DNA of 64,000 bases from Tulasnella sp. 424 (taxonomy: Eukaryota; Basidiomycota; Agaricomycetes; Cantharellales; Tulasnellaceae), in NCBI GenBank assembly GCA_019633425.1, contig WSUB01000025.1:276072-340071 (forward strand). The letters are read 5' to 3'. Made by a program: the position numbers and the translations under genes. Positions 55,746 to 64,000 of this stretch are shown in pieces. Position 1 is the first letter of the stretch. Every line of letters begins with the position of its first letter. The notes beneath the pieces were generated by a model. The model ran no database searches. It was not told where the DNA came from and saw nothing but the letters and a program-made list of their open reading frames with translations.

Positions 55746-57922
55746 TCATGGTGCGGGAATCGACAGTACTTTTGCCTTCTCCTCCGACGTCTCCTCCCAG
55801 AGCTTGACCTCAACTGCGCCTTCCGCCTGAACGACAACTCGGACGAGGACTTTGCATGGACCTTCCGTCTCCAGGTCCAGCTCCATGGCTCCCAGACGGG
55901 TCGTCTCCTTATGGGCACGGCTTCGGACGATCGGCTCTTCCTCCTCCTCGTCCTCTTCTTCGTCCTCCTTTTCCGCCTTGGCCTTTTCCTTCTCCCTTTC
56001 AGCAGCCTCATCCACAAGCTTTTCTCCTCGTCTCGCCTCCACGATATCCTCGCCTTCCCAAATCTCAAAGCCAACCTTCTTCACCGTGGCCGCATCCACG
56101 TCGAACCGAACGATCCGTCGCAGAGGAATTGGCGTGTGGGCGTAGACGATAGGTATCCAAGGCGTGCTTCCGTCGGCTTGGAAAATCTTCAGCCCTATCG
56201 GCTTCTCCGTCGCGCGCACTCGCGTCAGTGCCGAGCCCTCCTCGAACGCTGGTTTGGCATCTTCCGGAAGAGAAGCGAGTATTCGTGCGTGGACAACGGC
56301 TCCCAATGACTGCACCTCGTAAGGCGGGATGGAGTTGCGAATGTCCACTTTGGGCCTCTTGGCTAGGGACGGGGCCTCCTCATCCTCTTCGTCCTCCTCT
56401 TGAACGCCGAACACCTCCGCAAGGACATGCTCCTTTAGCTTCGCTAAGGCAGCACTGGCACCAGCCAAAAGCACCTCATCCACGAACGCAGGGTCGATGC
56501 CTGCCTGGGCGAGGCACTCCTTGATCTTAGCGTCCAGCTTGGTGTAAACTGGGCGGACGAGCATTTCGAACCGCATCAGGGTCAGGCTACTGTGCAAGTC
56601 ATAACCTTCCTTCAAACTCTCCACACTGCAAGGCGCGGTATTCCGTCCGGCACTGAACGTTCGCTTTGTATGCTCAACTTCCAGTCGCAGCTTGGCTTCT
56701 GCACGAGCGTCCTCCGGAGTAGCGGCTGGGAAGTCCAATGGAATTTTGGTCTTCTTGGTGAACTCCTTTGCGAAGTGAGAGATGAGGATGGTGTCAACGT
56801 CGTTTCCGCCCACGTCCGACGCGTATACCGAGGCCAATGGATAAATTAGGCCAGCTTTGACAGATAGGCAGGTGACGGTCGTGTGAGAAGCGCCCATGTC
56901 AACAACGAGGGAGATTCGGTCCGGTGCTGCTCGAGTGACTCCCCGCTCCCGTTCTTCATAAGCCAAGACTACCGCAGCGGCCTCATCGGCGAACCCAATG
57001 ATCGGCAAGCCAGCCTCCGCTGCTGCTGCCTTCAAGGCTGCCTTTTGGTCGTTGTCGAACCACGACGGGCAGGTAATGACGGCTCCGTCGATATCCTTCC
57101 CCAAGAAGTCGTGGGCTGAACCGCGTAGACTGTCTAAGAACATGGTAGTTACGTCAGGCACAGTGATCGTCTTTTGAGTTGGCTGGGGTGACGAAGGACG
57201 AGGGGTTCCCAATGGAGTGGGCTTGATGCTGGCAGCGGGGGTGCCTTTTTTCGATATGGGACCCTTGGGTGTAGCAGTTCCAGATACTGGAGCTGGGGTT
57301 GCCGGTGCGGGCGGCGCCGGGATGTAAGTAACGTTGTATGCTGGAACGTCATCCTGACCCGCAATGACTGGAGCGGACGTGGTTTTCGATGGCGGTGTGA
57401 TGGAGGAGAACCTTGGGGAGAGAGGAACACGGTCAGTCAACAACGTCAAACGCGTTTAGCGCGAGGCACACACTCACTTCTTTCCGAGAAGATTGCGGAA
57501 ATTGGTGATGGTGTTTTGAGAGTTCTTAACGAGCTGCGGCCGAGCTTGGTTGCCGACGTACTGCCAACGGGAAATCAGGAAAGGCGCCCTGCGAGTCTAT
57601 TCTTCTTGGGCAGGCGACTTACGACTTCCTGGCCGTTGAACGACACGGCACATGCGATCTGGCGTTCACCGTTCTCATTGGCAATACATTCTGGTTGTCC
57701 CTCCTGTAAAGATACAGGTCCCTCTCCAGGTCAGCCTCGGCCTGGCAACGCGGCCCACCAGGTATGACTTGCCTTGTTTACGACTGAGATTGAAGCGTAG
57801 CTGTCGCCGAAGCTGATCCCAACAACCACTGGGAGGCCCTTTGCCTCTTCATTCTGTACAGCTGGTGTGTTGGCTCCGTTGGTATTGGGCTTGCTCTTTG
57901 GTACCTTCTTGCCGCCTGCCAT
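55746..57922 (-). CDS. SSZ1: Ribosome-associated Hsp70-like chaperone SSZ1
   Basis: Exons 57773..57922, 57623..57703, 57478..57560 and 55746..57411 give 659 aa. Hsp70 motifs: VVVGISFGDSYASISVVNK, GERQIACAVSFNGQEVYVGN, FLGKDIDGAVITCPSWFDN, SLVVDMGASHTTVTCLSVKA and VDEVLLAGASAALAKLKEHV. The degenerate phosphate loops and short C-terminal domain separate SSZ1 from true Hsp70. It acts with zuotin as the ribosome-associated complex, stimulating SSB on nascent chains. Two features are odd: a ~50-residue Pro/Thr/Ala-rich insertion at residues about 135-185, and an E/D-rich insertion near the C-terminus, making it ~120 aa longer than the yeast protein. Intron 1 has a GC donor. Confidence 0.9.
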
Positions 57923-58215
57923 GGTTGAGCGTGTTCAGGGATATCAGGAAGTGTCACGAGTATGGGCCGCTCTGCGTTCTTAAATGCTGGAGTTTAGGTG
58001 CCGATGAGCGTAGTAGGAGACTTATAAGTACAAGAGTGCAGAGGAGGAGTGCTGAGGCTCGGGGAAGACAAAGTCGTAATTCAGACTGCTGCAATGAAAA
58101 TTGGTTGGGGCGAGTTGGGTCACGTCAACAGAAACAAGCACGCAATATCACCAGTTCAGGGTTCCAAGACAGCAGCATCTCATTCAGAATAACTTCAAGC
58201 ATAGTCTAAGCGCAT

Positions 58216-61200
58216 TCATAACAACTTAACCTCCCACTCAGTAATAGCAGCCCCAGGAGTCGTCATTTCTGGTTTCCTTGGGAGAGCCTGTCGTGGTGGC
58301 AGGGATCCCGTCCCAGAGGCGGCAGGCGGTACGGGAGCTTCTTCTTCGTCCTCGTCGGGCCACACTTCGTCGATAGTCGAACGTAGCTTGGATTCGAGTT
58401 CTTTCAGATTTCTTTGAAGCTCTTTGCCTTCTTCCCTGTGTTCGTCCGTGTACTGAAGCAGATACGGTAACACCTTCGCAGCACGGACTGATGGGATGCA
58501 ATGAGTGTTGCGTTCCCCGCAAAGGACGTAATTATAAACTTGCCTTGAATAGCTTCCAGGCGTCCTGGCATTTTGCCAATAGAAAGAAGGATGTACTCTT
58601 CCTCCTCCACCGTTCCCTTTCGACCCGTCTTCCTGGCGCGCTTCTTCGAGTTCTTGCTGCTGACTCTGCAAATCGAGTTATAAGAAAATACCATACGGAA
58701 TGGGGATACAGTACGTACTTGGACTTTTTAGTTCCAGAAGAGGGAGCAGCTGTATACCTCGTGAATATGGTCCCCGCCACAGTCGAACCAGCGTCGGTCA
58801 TCACGTCCACATCCTGGAGATTGGCGCTCCTCTCGCCATCGGGATTGTAGAATCCGTCTAAGAGCAGACTTGAGATTCGTTCAAAGCGTGAAGATGACGG
58901 TCAAACTAACCAGGATCTGTAGCCTTTTTGACTTTCAGCTCCTTGAGACGTTCCACCTGCCTCTCGAGTTGTTCTTTAAGCTCCGTCGCATCCTCCCCAA
59001 TCTGGTACCGCACTTCGAGAGCTTCAGGGTAAAGTATGGTCTCAACCAAATCCATTCGACTGTTCAGGGCACACTAAGATATGATGTCATCCGGCGTCAG
59101 TCGAGGGTCTCTGAGTGTGTGCAACGGAGCTTACCTGTCGATCGGCTTCAGGGAAATCGCCACCCTGTGCAAAGGCTGTGATAGCTTCCTCCACGTTCTT
59201 GGCGTAGTCGAGAAGAACCCGGCCCGCCTCACTGTAACGCTTTCGAGACGCCAAATCCTCTGTTTCGAATGGTCCTGTGAGCTTCGAGCTGCCGGGCGTA
59301 TCATTGTACCATCCTACCTCCGACCCGCTGTCCCATCTGAAGAAGTTCATCGAAGGACCTTCCTTCCTTTACAACCAAAGCAAAGAGCTCTTGCCATGCA
59401 TAGGCTTTCTCGTAGGCAATGATGGCTCGCTGCGGTTTCGACGCCCGAACAAAAGCTAGAAGTAAAACCCCCTTGTAAATTCAGCTGTGAAGCAGAAAGG
59501 CCTAATCAATCCTACCGAGTGCTGCCTGCTTGAACTCCCTTCTTTCGAACAGGTATTCTCCGTAAAGGTTAAGAATTGCTTGGACGCTCTCTGCCTTCCC
59601 GGCCCAAATCTCCAAAGCTTCGTGATGCAACCGATGTTTGTCCGTGTAGGTCAGAGCCTCTTCAAATACTTTCGGTCCTACAAGTGCCATGGGTGGTCAG
59701 AGGCACGGCGCCGCAAGGCATTTCGGAACGCAGTCGGCACTCACCTGCATCATGTAGCCCTTGTAACGCCTTCTTGTAACGCTTCAGATGGTCATCAATC
59801 TTGAATCTCCGGTAACCATCTCTGGAGACTTCGCCTGCTTCTTTAAGCTGCTTCAAGAACGGAAGGTATTCCCGAGGGTCTTTCTTTGGAGAGTGTTGAG
59901 CGATGAGTAGTGCCAGCGAGAAATCGTACATCCCAAGGGCAACGTCGAATAATGTATCGGGATCGGCGAGGAAGATGATATACTTGACGGCCTCTTCAAC
60001 CAGGTTCGGATTGGTTTCTGAATTCAAGCGTGTGTTTCGTTAGCCATGAGCGACGACCACATGGTACATTCTGTGAACAAACCTCTCAACCGAAGCAACA
60101 GAGCCAAACCTGCTTCAATATCCGGCGGTGTCTTCACCATATGTGTTGTCAGGATAGAGTTGATGTATTTCTCAACATCCTTTTTCTCAAGCTCCGCACG
60201 GACAGCATCACAGATTTCTGCAGTCAGTTTTGCAGGACGGGGGGATTTGCTGAGGGAAGATCGAATTAGTCCCCCACGTTCCACCACTCAGGATAGTAAC
60301 ATACCCGATATCGGTCAAGAAGAGATTGATGTAGTCGACCTCCTCGATTTGGTCAACGAAAGACCATAGACGGGACATGAAGCCTCTCGGCTCGTGGTCA
60401 TACAAGATATTGAGGTCAATCCGATGCCGTCGGCAATCAAGCAAGGCTTTGCGATAGTCTCCCCTGTGAAACAGTGTAAGAGAGAACATTTGATCGCCTA
60501 TAGTGGAGATCTTACTCTTCGATATCATCCTTGACGACTGAAAGTACCATTGGACGTGGGTGAACGGTCTCCAAGTTTCCTCTGGGTGCTTGTAAAATGA
60601 CGCTCATGGTGCTCGGGACAACAGTGACTAGTCGTGCTCCTCGTTCCGTCCTTCGAGCGTCCCAATTAGGCAAAGTTGGTGTCTCCTCCACCGATTCCAA
60701 GTAGCCAAGCAGTTCTGCCAAAGGTATGCAGGTTACGGTATGGGATGTTGTTGTAAAGACGAGGAAGCCGGCTCCGGCAGCGAAGGAGGTGCAGCCTGTG
60801 CTCAGGGTTGCATTGGTTCCGTTGGTGCTGACGACGTGCAATTTGCCAGTTTCGGAGAGACCGCAAATAACCCAACTGTCCGAGGACCTAGCCACACTTT
60901 GAATTCGGGGACAATATTCGGGAAGAGTGACCAAAGGAGTAGCGACTTCGTTCTCGAAGTCCACTATCAAACGCCAGGTGTTAGGTCTTCGCTAACACGG
61001 GGTTATTCAAAAGACCCACCTCGCGTAACTTGACCGTCGATACCTTCCCAAGCCAGCTTGCAGCCGTCGAGGAAGAATATTCTCCCGTGCCCAATCGAAG
61101 GCATGGTCACTTCATAGTCTTCGTTTATCTCACCGCCTCGCCAGGTTGTCACCGAAACTACGTCATGCCTTCCGCCCTCCGGTATTCCCAACAAAGCAAT

Positions 61201-63244
61201 GAACCATTCCTCAGATGCATCATCACTGTTCCAGAGCAAGGCCTGACGGGCGACCAAGTCCCCTGGAACTTCTCCTTTCCATATCAAAGACGGCTCGGCT
61301 ACGTCGGGATCTTGCGGAGTTCTTGGAACATGCTTGGCAGTTTGGAGCCACCAAAGTTCGACACGGGCGTTTGGGAACAGACAGATAAGCGCATCGGCGT
61401 TTGGAGCTTGAGACACGTGTATAGGAGGATCAATTCGAGGTGGAGGTCGAACGATTTTGTACGAGGATTCAGGTGGTGGTCGAACTTGAAGACGGAAGGG
61501 GGTCATGAGGAGCGCAGCTTGATAGTCGCCGGTTAGTCAAATGCAGCGAAAGAGCTTGTTACGGCTTACCTCCATCCACCACGGCGACAGTGCCAGTGTC
61601 TTTTGGCGGCCCACGAGTGGACGTGCAAGTATCCCACATAAAGCAATAATCATCAACATGTGCTGTAAACTGTTCGTCAGAATCATAATTGCTCCGCGGA
61701 AAGGAACGAGATATGTACCAGGTGAAGTCATAACGATGCGAAGAGGCTGCTCAGGGTGCCAGGCTACGGCGGTAAATCGAGGTGTGGAGCCATCCTCTGG
61801 ACTCGGTGCGGAAATTTCTTGCTTTAGATACCTGGAGTGAGAAGTGTTACTCAGATACGAATGTGGAACGGAAACGAAGATGCACTCACCAGTGCCAATT
61901 CCCCGTAGTCCATAGTTGCACTGCCAACACCCAATGAGGCCAATGCATCGAGAGGAAACCACCTTATGCTCACCAGCATCACCATCGTCCCTTTCTATCC
62001 AAGCAGCCAGGATAGTCGAGTCCGCGTTCCAAGCAAACTCTTTGACGCGATAGCTCCACTGCCGTTTGGTATCAGGTTTCGGCACCCAATACTCCCGAAG
62101 TCCGAACTCTCCATGACGAAGGCCGTTCCGCTCGAAGAAAACGACGTCGTGACGACTTGGGAGGCCCTGTCCACCTCCAAGAAAACCGAATCGTTGAGAT
62201 GAGACGATGACCGAGCCGGATGGTTTCCAAGCAAGACCCTGTTCGAGACCAGGGACCGGCTCCGAAGTGTTTTGGAGGCGGCCCGAACGATCATAGACCC
62301 GAAGGACCCGTCTAACATGCGTATGGGGCTCTATAGTCTGCGGTGGAACTGCATGTGGATCCAAAGAGGAGACGACGAAGAAAGCTCCGTCACCTCGCCA
62401 CGAGACACGGGCGCGACCATCGTCGTCGGGGCTGGATCCCCCGCGAGCTGCCGTTGCTGCCTGTTCGGCTGATGCTGCTGCAGCGCCTTTTCCAGCAGTA
62501 CCATGAAATTGTGTTTCCTTGGAGCCCCAACCGACGTTGACTGCTTGATCCTCGCCCTTCTCGGTGGTTCTGAGAGGTGCCTCGTAGATTATCTCGTAGT
62601 CCTTCGTCATTAAAAGGATATTACCATCTCCTACATGACTCACAGTCCGTTAGATTTCACACGTTTCGCCCAGAAGGTGAAAGCGTACCTGCCACTAGAG
62701 CAAGCACGTCATGATCCGGGCTCCACTCTGCACATTCAATGCCACTTTCTACGGACCCGACGATTTCGAGCTGCCCAGAGAACAATGGTGAATCCGAGCG
62801 CACAAGAAATGCCCATTCGTCACACAAGTCTCACCTCACAGACGGTAGTTTCATCATCAATCAACCCAGTAGCGATGTCTCCACCTGCGGATACGACGCA
62901 AACGGTTCTCGCCTCCGGCAGGAAAGTAGCCGAGATGAGCTGCGCGCTTGGAAAGGGGAGCGACTTGCCCGAAGTTGTGCAAGTTGTTTTGGCGACAAGC
63001 TTTGGAGGTGACTATAGGTTTTGAATTCGTCAGTACAGCTGATCGCACAGCATGGGGTAGAACCCGGGCGCACGTCTGTGTGCATTCTCCAAACTTGGAA
63101 TGACGTCTCCGCATCGGACGGAATTTCCGAGACAGTGACCACGGAGTCATTATCCACGTCGAAGGTAGCGCCGACGACGGTTTCGAACTCATCCAAGTCT
63201 TCTATCCTCAACAAGCTTGTGGAAGCTAAAGAGAGATTCCTCAT
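58216..63244 (-). CDS. ELP1: Elongator complex subunit 1 (IKI3/ELP1)
   Basis: Nineteen exons between 63244 and 58216 (63074..63244, 62835..63011, 62689..62770, 61974..62630, 61890..61920, 61719..61831, 61570..61662, 61020..61517, 60516..60963, 60305..60463, 60083..60249, 59745..60017, 59516..59677, 59318..59455, 59135..59274, 58911..59073, 58719..58857, 58544..58665, 58216..58487) give 1334 aa, the expected ELP1 length. Landmarks: ARTVCVVSAGGDIATGLIDD, DGNILLMTKDYEIIYEAPL, VQLWTTGNWHWYLKQEIS, ILQAPRGNLETVHPRPMVL, RRHRIDLNILYDHEPRGFMS and the basic KNSKKRARKTGRKG then EEEEYILLSIGKMPGRLEA. Elongator modifies wobble uridines of tRNA. Intron 18 has a GC donor. No disruption is visible. Confidence 0.92.
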
Positions 63245-63435
63245 CTTGACTTGTGGAGGGTGTGACGACGAGTGAGTGAGTCCGCCAAATAGGCAAACAT
63301 TCGCAAACGCCGCTTCCCGCCGCCGAGGGTCCCGCTCGCGCGTTTCAAAATCGTAGCGGCGCAAGCGCCAGTCCCCGATTCTAGCGGGATATTTTAGAGA
63401 TGAGAATATATTCGGGTTTTGCTGAGTAAAACATA

Positions 63436-63600
63436 TAGCTGTTGAAGCTTGGATACAAAGAGAAAATCGGAGACATTTAGCTGTTGAAGCGCGTTTACAA
63501 AGAGAAAATCGGAAGACATGTAGCTGTTGAAGCTCGTACACAAAGCGAAATCGGATATAGCTGTTGAAGTTCGTATGCAAGGAGAAAAGCGGAGAGGAGC
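63436..63600. repeat. Minisatellite, four units of about 37-43 bp
   Basis: The core tagctgttgaag starts at 63436, 63478, 63521 and 63558. Each copy is followed by a variable triplet stretch and a block resembling tacaaagagaaaatcgga. It lies between the ELP1 start and the next gene, so length changes could affect spacing of the ELP1 promoter. Confidence 0.85.
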
Positions 63601-63675
63601 AAACACGTGGCGTTTTGTAGTACATTTTTACTATCGGTCGCGCAGACACCCGCCCAGTTTCTGGACCTACTGAAA

Positions 63676-63987
63676 CTACTTGCTGACCGCGGATGAACCT
63701 CCGGCAGCCCTGCTTCCACGAGTGGAGCGGGCTGTGGGGGTCGGAGTAGTGGGGCGCTCTTTGCGGTCAGACTTCCATGATTGGCCAGACGGTGATCCGT
63801 CGATCGCCATAGCGTCGGTCCCTTTGACTGCGGAAGCGGAGGCTCCGCTAAATTTGGCTGCGCGAGAGGGAGTGACCGGGAATGGGCGTTTTGGCGCTGG
63901 GGATAACATGATGAAATCTTTGTGATCCTCAGCTTTCCTCTTGGAAGGGGATGCAGGTGCGTCGTCGCGAGGTGGTGGGGCCGGCAT
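63676..63987 (-). CDS. Unassigned protein or last exon (at least 103 aa)
   Basis: Open frame from an ATG at 63987 to a TAA at 63676. It encodes MPAPPPRDDAPASPSKRKAE, then KDFIMLSPAPKRPFPVTPS, a Thr/Pro-rich stretch (TTPTPTARSTRGSRAAG) and a short end. It is Pro/Ser/Ala rich with basic SPSKRK and KSDRKE patches, as in a disordered nuclear protein. The frame remains open to the window edge, so it may be the final exon of a larger gene. No family recognised. Confidence 0.4.
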   Translation of the reverse strand: MPAPPPRDDAPASPSKRKAEDHKDFIMLSPAPKRPFPVTPSRAAKFSGASASAVKGTDAMAIDGSPSGQSWKSDRKERPTTPTPTARSTRGSRAAGGSSAVSK

Positions 63988-64000
63988 AGCGAGTCGGGGA

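Noticed and set aside
61537..62643. Continuous 368-codon minus-strand frame in ELP1
   Set aside because: It reads through introns with canonical borders. Splicing restores the family motifs VQLWTTGNWHWYLKQEIS and FMWDTC, which the unspliced frame lacks.
1..64000. CRISPR arrays, rRNA genes, LTR retrotransposons or DNA transposases
   Set aside because: None seen. The repeats present are segmental tandem duplications and one minisatellite; no reverse transcriptase, integrase or transposase motifs were recognised in any frame.

Overview
The window is nuclear DNA of a mushroom-forming basidiomycete (Agaricomycetes). The genes are broken by many introns of about 45-90 bp with GT-AG or occasional GC-AG ends. 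The families present are typical of that group: secreted class 3 lipases, secreted GMC oxidoreductases, MYND-finger and F-box proteins, together with conserved eukaryotic genes. All models were built by hand from splice signals and reading-frame continuity; none has RNA support.

Region 1 (1-15.3 kb) is a four-unit tandem array. The ancestral order can be read off as FAD phenol-hydroxylase-like gene (+), lipase (-), Cys-rich protein gene (+). Only the first unit keeps an intact hydroxylase 3' end and only the last keeps the full Cys-rich gene. The units between carry decayed hydroxylase tails, a lipase each, and orphan first exons of the Cys-rich gene. Lipases 1, 3 and 4 are intact at 298 aa each; lipase 2 carries one nonsense codon. 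A 96-base N gap with 78-bp identical flanks lies in unit 3.

Region 2 (15.7-27.7 kb) is single-copy: a KAR9/GAS2 microtubule protein, elongin C, a hydrophilic stress-type protein, a TRAPPC12-like TPR protein, an F-box protein and an RLM1/SMP1-type MADS-box factor. Region 3 (28.6-39.6 kb) holds a SINE-like tRNA-derived element, two tandem MYND-finger copies that are both frame-disrupted, and two tandem intact GMC oxidoreductases with N-terminal signal peptides and hydrophobic C-terminal tails.

Region 4 (39.7-50.7 kb) is mostly non-coding. It contains a diverged 3.4-kb tandem duplication, and each copy drives one tiny two-coding-exon gene for a Pro-rich 41-42 aa peptide. A third small gene of similar layout (49 aa) lies at 50.5 kb. 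These peptide genes are the least explained and most interesting content of the window.

Region 5 (51.0-63.3 kb) is conserved: a class V aminotransferase, NOP12, a 106-aa hydrophilic protein with micro-exons, the Hsp70-like SSZ1 and the Elongator subunit ELP1. NOP12, SSZ1 and ELP1 all serve ribosome biogenesis or translation. A short minisatellite and one unassigned reading frame end the window.
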